From the NCBI RefSeq assembly GCF_018139145.2, contig NC_059485.1, forward strand, positions 18,723,698-18,787,697: a stretch of 64,000 bases of DNA, given 5' to 3'. The notes under the pieces were generated by a model, which saw only the letters and a list, made by a program, of their open reading frames with translations, was not told where the DNA came from and made no database searches. This DNA comes from Gymnogyps californianus (Eukaryota; Chordata; Aves; Accipitriformes; Cathartidae). Shown piece after piece: positions 10,580 to 21,749 of the stretch. The stretch's first letter is position 1. Every line of letters begins with the position of its first letter. A program made the translations under genes and the position numbers.

Positions 10580-12570
10580 GCCATCATCTAAGCAGCTGGA
10601 TGCCCGCTCAGCATGGGTGATGCTTATTGATAGATTTTGCTGGATGCTGCTTGCTCAGTCCCCAAATGCGATTGCCAGGATCAGCACTGCCCAGCTCTTC
10701 TGCAGGACCAGAGACCAGCTCTGGAAATGCGATACTTCTCCTAGCGAGGCACAAAACCTGCTCCTCTCCCTCCCTGGGATAAGATGCGATATGCGAATAT
10801 TTCCCTTGCTGGAGAATATTTATTAAGATTTCCCCTGCTCAGAAAGGGTGGTTTTCGAGACTGTTGCTGCTCTGCTCACGGGAAAGCGCTGTAGTCTCCG
10901 AGTCTTGGGAAAATCTGGGGGCATCCAGGTTGCCCTGTCCTGTGGTCAGTCTCCTCTCCTCCGGCGCTGCTCACCTTGCTGCACCTTTGCTGAGCAGCAG
11001 CCAGCAAGGCCTTTCCTCTCCCTCTGCGGCACGGCTGGGCTGCCGGCGTTGGTGCTGGGGCTGCCAGCGATGCTCAGCAGCCGCCTGTGTTTTGCTGAAG
11101 GGGGAAGCATCATCCATGGGGTGTGTATGCAGCTATAGGTGAAGTTAGACACCAAGAGTAGCTGAAATGACTATTTCCCTGCTAGTGTGCTGCCCGTGTT
11201 GGGCAGCAGTTTCGGAGGCACTTGGAGCATCTCGGTTCCCTCCTCTGAAAGCCGATCTGTGCCAAGGTGGGGCAGAGAGGGGCTGGATGGGGAGGAGAGA
11301 GAGAGGGTTTCGGCGCAACATGCTGCACCCCGGCAGCACCCATGGGTGTTTTCTGGCTGAGGTCTAGTGTGAGAGTCCTGTCTGTGGTCAGCTCATCACC
11401 TGCTGTGCTTCAGGGGTGGAGGTACCCAGACCAGACCACCTCTGCTCCTGGAGCCTGGGGCTGCTCCAAAAATCCTGTTACCTTTAATAGAAATAATGGC
11501 CCGGTCTGATGGGGGCAAATGGGGGTCTCAGTGGATTTAGATGGGGTGAGGCCCTCGCACTGTAACCTCTCTCAGTTAGTTCAAAGAAATTACTGTAATT
11601 TGTTAGGAATAGATCTTTGTTTGGGATTTAGTAAAGAAATTTGCACCTGCCAAAGAGTATTTCAGGCTGGTGTAGAAGAAACACAGAAAAGGCTCTCAAG
11701 AATAATAAACTTCTGTAGGTTTCAAAATAATTTGTCGAGCAGCCTAATAGTTTGATACCTGCGAAGTTCTTTGCAGAACTTTCCCACGAGGCATTTAACA
11801 GTAGGCGGAGAAGCACTGGGAAGCCATACGTTCAATAAGGTAGGAAGAAACAGAAGTGCTTGGGTGTGGGGGCTGCTGGCTCTTGGCTCTGTGCCGGCAC
11901 CCGGTGTGCACTGCACCTTTCCATCTCACCTATTCTCCTCTTCAGCATATAGTTTTGTTCCTTTACAGCAGGTACTCCTTGAAATGAGAGTGCGGCACCA
12001 GCCCACGAGTCTGTATAGAATAAAATGCAAACCCCACTGCGGCTCCTGCAGCCCAAGCCCTGCTCCTCGCGCTTGGCGCGTGTTCATCTTGCAAAGCATC
12101 CTGCAACTTCATCCCTGAGCATCTGCTCTGGGACGCTTTGGCCAGGTTTGGTTGTGTCTGTGAGGGGCAGAGCTGCTGTTTCTGCAGCCCCCGGGGAGGG
12201 CAAAGAGCCAACGAGGAGATGTTGGTGCCGGCCCCAAACCCGCTTCCCCTTTGGGGACGCCGTTGCCAGAGCTGCCGTTCGGAGCGCTGGGGCAGCATCC
12301 CTGCACACCCCGCATCCCCCCGCCCCGTCCGCAGGCGCTGCCTGCTCCTGGCAGCACTGACAGCTCACTGGGCCGAAAAAGATGTGCTGGTATAGGTGAG
12401 GCATGTGCAGTCACTCTGGTATTTTAAGCCTAGCATCACCTAAATCTCCTCTGAGCCTGGGTAGGAGCCACAGTGGTTAAGCCGCCTGTGCGTGTGTCTA
12501 GCACCGGTGCCTACAGCCGGCGGGATCAAGCAGGAGCTGGGACGTGGCAGCAAAACCCTGCTTGTGCATC
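10580..12570. other. No gene recognised
   Basis: Non-coding. An AT-richer piece at about 11570-11790 contains a 7-bp hairpin, AAGTTCT/AGAACTT, around a 4-nt loop near 11764-11781. From 12190 to 12330 the sequence is GC-rich. No exon or repeat family is recognised. Confidence 0.55.
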
Positions 12571-12579
12571 CATGTGCGG

Positions 12580-12810
12580 AGTCCTTTAGGTGTCGCGCTG
12601 GAGCGGCGAGTCCCCCCTGCGAGCCCTCGGCCTCCTCCTCCTCCTCCTCCTCCTCCTCCTCCTCGCCTCCCGCCTGGCTCTCTGGAGACTTCGGTAACTC
12701 TGTCTCCTGGCGTCTGGCTCGGGGCGAGTCACGAGGAGCTGCGAGTGCCGCATCGCCTGGCACGCCATGGGGCCGCCGCCGGCGGCACGTTAGGAAGGGG
12801 CTGGCACGGC
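12580..12810. promoter_or_regulatory. CpG-rich patch with a CCT microsatellite
   Basis: CpG dinucleotides are frequent here (GTCGCGCTGGAGCGGCGAG near 12592, GCCGCCGCCGGCGGC near 12771). A CCT/AGG triplet run occupies about 12631-12665. In bird genomes such patches are often unmethylated islands or promoters, but no exon is attached here. Confidence 0.3.
12631..12665. repeat. (CCT)n microsatellite
   Basis: About eleven tandem CCT triplets. Confidence 0.95.
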
Positions 12811-12819
12811 TCTGGTCTG

Positions 12820-15540
12820 TGGGTTGGAAACAGCTTTGGGGATCTGTTGAGCTCGTGGGGTCTCCCGGGGTGCTGACCCGGTGCCGCTCCCCCACACCCC
12901 GTGGGGGGCTCACGCTGATCCCCGCTCCCCTGGGAAAGGTATAAATCACTTTCCCTTCATTAGCCAGCCGGGTGTCCGGTTACCCTGGGCTCCAAAGCAT
13001 CCTCCTCGTGGGGCTGTGTGCCGTCTCACATGCCAACAGTTTGCTCAGGGCTCTTGGCCGGCTTTGGGGAAAATCTAAGTTTACTGGCGATGACGCATTG
13101 TGGGTAACGTTTTTGGGGCAGAGGGCTGGGAACCCCCAGGGCAGAAAAAAGCATCTCCTGTTGCTCAATGTCCCATGCACTGATCAAGCAGAAATGCAGC
13201 TCTGGGGTGAGATGGAGGCTCAGAGGGGGTCAAAAGTAGGAGCTACCCCTACTCTGCATCTGCTCCTAACCCTCTCCCCTGGGATGGACTGTCTGCGTCC
13301 TCTGCTGGCTCTCTCACCCTTGTTTTTTTGTCCTGCTGTTGCTTTACCTCTCAGCTTTCCATTCGCTCGCCCTAACTTTTCATTTTCTTGTTCCTTTTGC
13401 AGCTTGAGTCTTGGTCCTTTCTCCTCCACTGCCACCTCTCTGTCCACCCCTGGGTCCCGAGCCGGCCCCTGGGTCATGCTGCCCCACGGGAGGGGAGAAC
13501 CCTGGGCTGGAGGAGAAGCGGGGAGCTCTCCATAGGGTGCTGCTCTGGGCGGGGGGCAGCATGGGGGGGGTCTCCAGGAGACCCACAGCCCAACGTGCAA
13601 CTGCTTTGAGCAGAGTTGTCCAGGTGTAAAGTGAACTGTGTATCTGCTGACGCATTCAATTGCATCTGCAGTCCTCTTTTGGGGTCTGTCCAGCCGGAGC
13701 AGGACATGTCATGGACCCAGCATTGCGTGCTCAGCCTGCACCTTTGTCACGGCTAAGCTATTTTCGGGCTTGCTCATTTTGTTCCTGCCCTGGCATTTCC
13801 AGGGTGAGCGACATCAGAGGCTCCAGAGCTGAGCCCCTGAAGGGGAGGGATTCAGCGGTGGAGCACTTGCGGAAAGATTGGATCAGTCAGTTCAAAGGTA
13901 GAAGATCCCTCTTCTCTGGAGGCAGTTCAAAAAGCCCAGAATTGCTTCCAAAACTCAGATTATCTGACCTTGGGCATAAACGCTCTGCCCCTGTGCAAGG
14001 CAACCCGTACCAGGCTCTGTGTTCTGGGAGGGAGCTCACCCCAGCAGGACCCAGCTGAGCACTTGGGGCCACTGGGGTGCTGTTTGGGGAGCTGACTCTG
14101 GTCCCCCTGATCTGATGGTGGCCCTTGGAGCTACCCGGTTGGCAGCAGTCCCCATGCCAGGTGGCATGCCTCTTCCTCAGGTCCCCCTCCTGCGTGGCAG
14201 CACGTGCAGCCCACGTGTCCCGTCATCCAGCCGAGGAGCGTGAGAAACACGTGTGCAGGTGGACGAGAGCAAGGGGAGGCAGAAGCTGCCTCACCTCCCG
14301 GCGCGGTGAATTCAAGATGGCCCTCCACATCGGCAGGGTGTGTGATGGCTGGAGGAGGACGACACAGCAGGTCTGGCCCCGTCACCCCGAACCAAGCGCC
14401 TTGGGCATGGCTGTCCCCCTTCACTCTGGTGAACCCAGTAGGCATATCTCGTGCTTGCAACCTGCCTGCCTTCTGCCACCTCCCCTCTTCCCAATGGACA
14501 CGGGGTTTGCTGAGCCCTCTCAGCACCAGCAGCCCTGTGTCCCCCATAACTGCAGCTTGAATTCTGGCCTTGCAGGTCTGAGCTCTCTCTCCGGTTGTGA
14601 TGGCTTTGTTTCCTCTTGGTTCACACCAGAAGATGGATGTGGGACAGCTGCTCGCTGGGGGAGGCACGTCTAGGTGTGGAAGGGGCAGACAGGTCCCATT
14701 GGACTTTCCCTTGTTAGTCTTAGCTGGTCCCTAGAAGACGTCTGCCCTGCGGAGCACAGCTAATCCCCTGACCGTAGGTCAAGTCTTGCTCCAGCTCCGT
14801 GGGATTTTTACCATCCGTTTCAGCAGACAGCAGGGGCTGGGGCTGATTCAGTTAGGAGAGGGAGGAACAGAATAAACAAATAATATTTGCGGCTCCTCCG
14901 TGGGTTGTTGACTGCTCAGGAGAAGGGAGCTGTTGTGTTGGGGAGCAGGATGGTTCCCAGGGAGAGGGGAGCCCATGGATTTCAGCTTCTTTCCACAAGG
15001 CAGACTACAGTGAGAGGGGAAAGCAGAGGGGAGAAGAGAAGCCGCATGAATGCAGTGCCGCGAGGAGTGGTACAACACCTGATGCTGTCTAACGTGCTCC
15101 CAGGGCCAGAGCATGGTCCCTCCTGGTCCCTCTGTGCGCCGCGCTGGGTGCATGAAGCATTACCAGCAGCTGGGACATGGGTGAAACAGAGAAGACATTC
15201 CCATTCCCTTTCCCGGCAGGCTGGAGGAACAGAAAGAAGCAGGTTTGGTGCTAGGGATGCGGGAGTGCAGGTGCCTCTCCCCTCCTTTCCTTTCCTCCTG
15301 ACTTTATAGTGTTTTATGGGGTCAAGCAGGTTCCCCAGCACCTCCCTGCAACCCTGCAAAGGGAGGCTGCCAGCTCTCCTGCCCGTTGGGAGAGGGAGGC
15401 CGAGCGCAGCTCGCTGGGCTCTTGCAACCCGCGTGCACTCCCAGGGTGCAACGCACAATCCGTGGGAAATGTGGGACGGTGGCGGGAGGGGAAGGGGAAA
15501 GGAGCAGGAGGAGAAGGGTGTCCCCCCTCACCCCCCCGGC
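12820..15540. other. No gene recognised
   Basis: GC-moderate to GC-rich non-coding DNA. A pyrimidine-rich acceptor-like tract ends in TTTTGCAG near 13402, but the sequence after it has no credible coding character or donor. Open frames of up to 187 codons overlap in several phases. Confidence 0.55.
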
Positions 15541-15549
15541 CCGCTGAGC

Positions 15550-15790
15550 GTGCAGCGAATTCCTGCCAGCTGGGCTCATGCGAGAGTATTATCCCCGGGA
15601 TGAGCTCATGTGCGAAGCGCGCGGGTTATTCGTGTGATTCTGGGTGCTGGGGGCACCGGTGGCGGATTCCCCGGAGTTATGCGCAGTTGCCATTTCCACG
15701 CATTCCTGGGTTAACAGCCGATCGGGTTTCGCTGTTCACAACCCCATTGAGCGCTCAGGGCGATGGCTCCCGACGCTGGCGAAGTGGAGC
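15550..15790. promoter_or_regulatory. CpG-retaining patch, candidate regulatory region
   Basis: CpG is well preserved although the sequence is not extremely GC-rich (GTGCGAAGCGCGCGGGTTATTCG near 15611, in two adjoining pieces; AACAGCCGATCGGGTTTCGC near 15714). Preserved CpG in such a context suggests an unmethylated, possibly functional, region. No transcript evidence is visible. Confidence 0.3.
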
Positions 15791-15799
15791 GAAATCCCT

Positions 15800-17360
15800 C
15801 GGCTGTCTGGCTTCTGCTTTCCCAAACCTTGCCTTCCCCCTTCCTCTTCCTTGATCTCCTCCAGACCCTCCCTCCTCTCTCCCGTGGAGTTGAACATGTT
15901 GCAGGTTCTCCTTCCCCTTCCTCATTTCTAGTTGAGCTTTAATTTGTGATGCTGGTAGAAGCTTGGTTGAGGTCATCGCTGTGTTGCAATGCTTGGAGGG
16001 GAGCTCCTGTGCCCTTGCTGGCGTGCGGATCAGGCTGGTGATGAGCCACTGCACTTGTCAGTGCCCTTGCTCTGCTCCGGTGTAGTGTCCTGCTCAGCGC
16101 GAGGCACAAAAGCGGGGGCTGGAGCAGAGTAATTCCCCACTGCCCCTTTGGCTCTGTTTTCTCCACTCACGGGAGGACCTCAGGGAAGGTGGACAGCTGA
16201 GGAAGGAGACGTGGCTGTGATCTCTCTGGTTAGAATTTAGTCTCCAATAGGTCAATGATGGGACCAGCCCTGTTAGGGTGTCTGTGATTAAGTTGGAGGA
16301 TCAGGTCATCTCAACCACTGCCCTCTCCCAGGCCATGAGGGGGTCTGCCAGGCTCTGGGGCATCTGCATGTGGCTGCTGTGCCACCCGTGGCAAAGGACT
16401 CTTCAGAGCTTGGCTTGCTCAGCTCTTAGCTCTTTTCCCAGTGAGGAAGGGACAGGGGAACCAGCAGGGCCATAACTTGCAGAAAATGAGCTCCTCTGGG
16501 GCTGGTCGGTGCCCATGTGCCAGAGAAGCTCTTGGCCAGCACCAGGCTGGGCTGTGTCGCAGCTCGCCTTGCCAGCCGGGGTGGTGGCCCCCCTGCCTAC
16601 ACCCAGCCGGCCGGCTCCACAGGAGCACTTGGGGAGAGCTCGGGTGCATCCCCAAAGGGGTGAAGCCAACACACGTAGATCAACGTGCATCTAATTTAGC
16701 AGCAAAGTGGCTGGAGTCGGTTCGATTGCTTTCCAAGGTCATCCCAGCTTTGAGAGGGAGCATCTGCATGGAAGCGCTTGGCTCCGCTGGCATCTGCCCT
16801 GTAACTTCAGGGGGTGAATTTGCTGCCACCTCCTAGCGCAGACGACCCTCCAGAGCAGTGGCTTGCTCTGCCAGCTTTGAAGTGGCCTTCAAAGCCAGTG
16901 CCAAGCAGGGAGACCACAGACGTGATGGTGGGGAGATGCCACTGCTCAGATTTCCCCGATTCCAAGTCAGGGAGTGAGGTGAGTGAGGAAAAAGCCTGAT
17001 CGCCCCAAATGAGTTTCCACCCTGAATCCAAGGGTCTCCAAGACCTGCAGGGAAGAATCAGCTCATCCCTTGGGGCCTTGGAGGGGAGCACTTGGAAAGA
17101 GAACCGTGGGAAGTTTTGACTAGTGTGGAGTTTATGTGAATTTTCTGCTCTCCAGAATATTGAAGGTGTTAGGTGAGCCTCAGGGGGGTTAGTGGGCAGG
17201 TGGAAGTGCTGGTGCTGGCTCTCACGCATCCAGCCCTGAGAGCCGCGAGCGCATCCCCTCTCTCCTGCTCGCCTCTGCAAGGATGGGAACTGCATCCCAG
17301 TACAATGGGGAAGAGTTGCTGGTCTGAGTCTGCTTTGGATGCTCTAAGAAGTAGCCTTTT
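15800..17360. other. No gene recognised
   Basis: Non-coding DNA; only overlapping chance frames were seen. Confidence 0.6.
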
Positions 17361-17369
17361 CTAAGAAAA

Positions 17370-17840
17370 AAAATGCATGAATTGCCCTTTTTTGGAGAGT
17401 TTCTGTGCTGCCGGTTTGTTAGGATGTGAACAAGAGGCGTTTATAACAGCAGCCTCGGAAAAAATTTACTGAAACTGTATACGATGAATGGGGCAGAGGA
17501 CTAAACTCACAGAGACTGATTTTATTGTTTTTTCATCTTCTGTGCCTTAAAAAGCAAAAGGTGGAGTGATGTGAGTAGATAGAAAACGTGATAATGGCAC
17601 TTCAGAAAAATCTCCTGATGAAGACTGGAAGAACACACCTGTAATTGTGGCAAACGTGTGCATGCTGCCTTCTGCCTGCGCTGCCGGCAGCTAAACCCTG
17701 ACTATTTAGATAAAGCCGTTAACGCGCTGTCCTGCTCTTCTGGCGAGGGGATCGTCTGACACGTTACTTTAGATATACTAGCTGTGCATTACAGCTGTGT
17801 TAATGTTGTTACATGAACCTTTTTAATTTCCTGCCATTCA
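17370..17840. promoter_or_regulatory. AT-rich block, candidate non-coding element or old repeat
   Basis: About 470 bases are AT-rich, with A-runs and T-runs at 17366-17373 and 17386-17392 and stretches such as GATTTTATTGTTTTTTCATC near 17518. No transposon signature is recognised. Both neighbours are GC-richer, so the block stands out. Confidence 0.22.
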
Positions 17841-18124
17841 TTTTTTTTCTGTGCAACCTTAGGATGCTGCGAGTGAAGTTTCCTTTGTGTGTGTGGGTGT
17901 GTGGAGAAAGAAGGAGGGAGGAATGCGGCTGGTTGGAAAGGAGATGCTTGGCAAAGCTCCCTGGTCAGAGAGGGAGACCGGAGGAGATGGGGGTAAGCTG
18001 GGTTCCGACACCCGTCCAGAGCGATGGAGGCGAGGAGGATGGAAAGAAAACACAGCCTACCATCAAACACATGAGTGTGCGCTGAGCGGTGCCGATTCAA
18101 AACTCCTTGTTTAGCAGGAGAGAG

Positions 18125-18320
18125 GTGAAGGGTGTTGACATGTTAAGTGGTCGCAATTAGGCCTGGGAGTTAACACCTTATTAAGCGGGACTGGGGGCAG
18201 TTGGCACCTCCGCGCCTCTGTGTCTGCAGGCTCGGCCAAGACAACAGCGCAAAGAGGCTTGTTCCCAGGCTTTGGGGCTGCGCCGTTCATTTTTGACATC
18301 AGTAAACCTCTCCTGGCTGC
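18125..18320. promoter_or_regulatory. Candidate conserved non-coding element
   Basis: Contains GTTAAGTGGTCGCAATTAGG and GTTAACACCTTATTAAGCGG, i.e. NKX-like (TTAAGTGG), HNF1/T-box-like and TAAT cores close together, and CATTTTTGACATCAG near 18289. Assignment is by motif content only. Confidence 0.27.
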
Positions 18321-18769
18321 TGGGCAAGACAGCAAACCCTGCCGAGGGTGAAATGGGAGTCCTTCGGCAGTCAGAGGAGGCAAGGGCTGCAGCCCAGCAC
18401 CGGCTTCGGTGGCCCCCGGCACCCTCCCTGGCGCTTCCCTCCCTCCGGCAGTAAAGCAGTAAAGCTTACTGCGGTGCGACGGCAGCTCCCGGGCAGGTGC
18501 TGCCTTGGCTCAGGTTTTCCGTCGGGGTTGCCAGCACCATTCTCAGCTTCAGAAGGGAGGGCTTGATCCTGTGCCCACTGAAATCTGGGGCGCAAAGCTC
18601 CTGGGGGCTGGGATGCGGGGGCCTGGGCGGTGTGACCTTTCCTTACCCTGCGTGACTCCAGCTGGTAACGGAGCGTGCCTGTGCCAGGCATGTGCCTTTG
18701 CTTCTCCATCCTCAGATACGATGATGTGGACATAGAAGCATCAGCCGTCAGAAAATCTATATGGTGCAG

Positions 18770-19080
18770 GGCTCTTTTCTTGTGCCGTGTTTTCAGTTAT
18801 TTGCAATCAAAGGGCTAGAAAATATGCTTAAAATTATTTTTTTAAAAAAATGTGAGATGGTCGTGGCATAGGAGGGGTGCTGGAACATGAGCTTTAAGAG
18901 AAACACCAAACAGCATAAGGCCCATGGCACAACTGAGTGTGCCGGTCAGGCTGCCCGGAGTCACTCTGCTCTTTATTTTGTGCATTATTAGTTTGTGTAG
19001 TGTTAAACGTGTCATGAGCCGAATGAACGATGTGTGGAACCGCTTTGGGATGTCCATCCCCCCACCCCACTGCAACTGCT
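18770..19080. promoter_or_regulatory. AT-rich candidate conserved non-coding element
   Basis: An AT-rich core (AAAATATGCTTAAAATTA near 18819, then T and A runs) is followed by TTTATTTTGTGCATTATTAG near 18972. The tract is distinct from the GC-rich DNA on both sides. Function is inferred only. Confidence 0.25.
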
Positions 19081-19309
19081 GCTCAGCCCAAGTGAAGGAA
19101 CCGGCCGGGTCTGAGGCTTTTTTTGCATGTTAGATCACAGCTTCGGAGCCCTTTCCTACAAAACTTGCAGGGAGGCTGCAACCAGCCAGGAGCTGCTTCG
19201 CAGCCCATCAGCCATCTCCAGGCTTGCTGTGGAGGTGACAGCCTGGGGGAAGGGTTCATCCCCCAGCGACTGTACGGGGGAGATGGGGATGCCAGCCCAT
19301 GAAGTGCTG

Positions 19310-20593
19310 TTAGTCCTGCCACGTTGCACTTTTTATTGTGATTACTGGGATGCATATCCCCGAGAGCCTTTCATGAGACCCAGCCTCTGTATTTGCCCGT
19401 TGGCTTTTAGTGGCCTTGTTTGTCCTGGTTCCTGATTCAGCCCATTTGGGTTTGAGCTTTGCTATGAGAAATTCCAGGGACACCATTGGACTTTCTTGGG
19501 TTGTTGCCCCATTCAGAGGGCGAAACCCTGGCCGGTCAGAGCGACAGGGATGAGGACTTCCCCGGTGCAGACCCTTGGTGTGGAGCAGGACGCGGCCCAT
19601 TGGGCTGGGGATATTTCGGAGCTGGACTCTCTTCCCCAGCCCGGCTGTACGTGTTGAAGGGTCGGGAGGAACGTTGTGCCCTGTGAAAGGATGGGGGATG
19701 CTGCAGGGCACCGAGCTGACGCTGCCTTCGTGGCCTTGGAGGCTCTCGCCGCACCGCCGGCAGTGGAGGCAGGGGGCTGGGGTCTGCAAAGCCAAAGGGC
19801 TTGGGGAGGTGAGGGGGGGGGTGGGATTCGCCTCCCCGGGGCGAGAGTCCGGCCCTCTGTGGGGACTCTGTGGGGACTCTGCCACTTGGGCCTGCACCCG
19901 GTGGGTCCCTGTGCAGTGCTGTGAGCCCGTTGCTCGGCCTCTGTCCCAGCTTCTCCCTGTTGCCGCCGTGCCGCAGAGCAGATGCAAAGGAGCAAGGGCA
20001 ACCTGTCCGTAAGCTCCCCGTGGGGAAGATGCGTGTGGTCCTTCCACGGTAACACAGATCATAGTCAGTGGGGCCACCAGGGGATGCCGGAGCATCCCAC
20101 CTCCAGCAGGGCACGGCGCGGCGCAGGAGGAGCTGTGCCTGCCGGGACACCCCAGGACACGGCAAGGAGATGGGATTTTCCTGTGCTGTTGATGGCTGGC
20201 ATTCCCAGATGCAGCCGGGGAATGCTGATTTGGCTCCCAGGTCCCCTTGCAGTCCCCTTCCTTGCAGGTCCCTTTTGGGGGAGTGACTGCACGGCCTCGG
20301 GTTGGGGTGAGGTAAGTCCCTGCTTGGACTGGACTTGGACTTGGACTTGTGCTGGTCTGCTCCAGCCTCTGCACTATCCTCTGCCCTTTTCCCTGCTTCC
20401 TCCCCTGCTTCCCTTGCTTGGGAAGGGGGTAGATTTGCTGGCCTCCATGTGAGCCTGTGACCTCACTGCTGTCACCCTGGCAAAGCAGCATGACGTCACA
20501 GCGCTGCAAATTCGGAGGAGGAGGAGGAGGAGCCTCCTGGCAGGCGTGAACACGCGGGAGGGGCGGGCGCGCCGGCTGCAAGGGGGAAACCAT
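19310..20593 (-). other. 427-codon open frame without recognisable domain
   Basis: This is the longest open frame in the window. Its product is rich in P, S, G, R, H and T and lacks hydrophobic-core periodicity, a signal peptide or any motif I know. Its 5' part overlaps the CpG-rich CRE/GC-box patch. Several other-phase and opposite-strand frames of 140-210 codons overlap it, as expected where stop codons are depleted by base composition. I do not call it a gene, but a frame this long is unusual enough to record. Confidence 0.12.
20268..20311 (+). other. Candidate exon, 44 nt, very weak
   Basis: A pyrimidine tract ending in CCTTGCAG at 20260-20267 and a donor GAG/GTAAGT at 20309-20317 bound 44 nt that are open in more than one frame. 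No protein is recognised. It lies just upstream (plus sense) of the CRE/GC-box patch. Confidence 0.1.
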
Positions 20594-20640
20594 TTAACTG
20601 AATCAGAATGGAGCAACGTCAAAAACTGAGACGGCATTAA
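20440..20640. promoter_or_regulatory. CpG-rich patch with perfect CRE and GC box
   Basis: A full palindromic cAMP-response element, TGACGTCA, lies at 20491-20498. A GGA triplet run occupies 20514-20532. A GC box, GGGGCGGGC, lies at 20560-20568 and runs into GGCGCGCC. The combination of CRE, GC box and CpG density is typical of a promoter or promoter-proximal enhancer. No first exon can be defined, and direction is unknown. Confidence 0.4.
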
Positions 20641-20649
20641 AGATAAACT

Positions 20650-21380
20650 GCTGTAAATGTAATGGTTTTCAATGTTTGCTTTTGTGTGACAGCTGCTTTT
20701 AAAAGCTGGCGGCTCTCCAGGCGGCGAGAGCTGTGGGTTAGCAGAGCGGCTGGTCCTCCGGCAGCGTGGCGTGCCCTTCAGAGAGAGAGGCTCTGCAGTG
20801 CGGAGAAGATGCATTTTTGTGGTTCTTGTGGTTCCCTGTGTTTTTTGGGAGAAGGGAAGAGGCGACTGGAGCATAGATCCACGGCTCGAGTGTGCTCCGG
20901 GGCAGGCAGGGTTTGCGCTGCCTGTCCCGGCACAGTGCCCGCAGCCTGCCCGCCACGGGTGCTGCTGCTGGGGTCCTTGGGGGAGCTGGGGAGGCTGTAC
21001 CCCCTCTTGCCGGCACTGCCCTGGATGCTGGCTGAAATGAAGGCGTGTGCTCCCTAATGCGATGTTGCTTGGCTCCTGCACTCGCTTTCAGCTGGCTTAC
21101 CTCGTGAGCGATGGGGCAGGAGCGATGGCCCCTTCCCCGGCTTGCTGGGCCGAGGTGCGGAGCCCCGGGGCTGGGGTAGCCCAGGACATCGGGGTTTTGC
21201 TGTAGCCTGAGGTTTTCATGTCTGCTGCTTTGGCACGGGGCTGTGTGAAGGCATCTTTTACCCTGACAGCAAACCCATGGTGACAGCTACCGCAAGGGGT
21301 AAGATTAAAACCAGATGCACCCCTCTTTCTCAAACGCTAGCTGAGCCAGAAACAGCCCTCTGGGAACGGATCGTCTGGGA
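20650..21380. other. No gene recognised
   Basis: Begins with an AT-richer stretch (20630-20710) and then becomes GC-rich. No exon-like segment is supported. Confidence 0.55.
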
Positions 21381-21384
21381 AGGG

Positions 21385-21560
21385 CTTGGACACGCTCCTT
21401 TGCCCACGCTCGGCCTCTGAGCTTGAAGGCACAGCTAAGCCCTGGGCGAGGCGGTGCCCTGCCGGCGCTGCCTGCCGCCGGGCAGGAGCGGGCAGCCCGT
21501 GGGGCCCGCGCCCGACAGGCAGCGTCGCCTGGAGCTCGCGCGCGGCCCCGGCTAACTAGA
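21385..21560. promoter_or_regulatory. CpG island-like patch
   Basis: CpG density is high, as in GGGCGAGGCGGTGCCC near 21446, CGCGCCCGACAGGC near 21508 and CTCGCGCGCGGCCCCG near 21535. An AT-rich homeodomain-type stretch (TTTAATTAGAAAA near 21570) follows directly. The juxtaposition is suggestive of a regulatory element or promoter. No transcript is visible. Confidence 0.37.
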
Positions 21561-21680
21561 AAAGACATCTTTAATTAGAAAAAGGCAGCGCGTAGTATGT
21601 GTGGCGCCTGCTTTTAAAGGGCTTTGCGTGTTGTCTTCGTTATGGGTGTGAGAATGCAGCTCACTCTCTTTTTCTTTTAG

Positions 21681-21736
21681 AACAAATTAAGGACACATTT
21701 CACCCATCAGGAGATGAAATAAAATACGAGCAGGGA
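21681..21736 (+). other. Candidate exon, 56 nt, weak
   Basis: A strong pyrimidine tract and AG (TTTTTCTTTTAG, ending 21680) precede 56 nt that read openly as QIKDTFHPSGDEIKYEQG after two leading bases. A modest donor, GTGAGC, starts at 21737. The peptide is charged and more protein-like than most frames here, but I recognise no family. An AATAAA inside the segment (21719-21724) makes a terminal exon or plain non-coding DNA possible too. Confidence 0.17.
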
Positions 21737-21749
21737 GTGAGCGTGCCTG

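Noticed and set aside
13403..13640. Exon after the acceptor-like TTCCTTTTGCAG
   Set aside because: The following sequence lacks a convincing donor and is a low-complexity frame.
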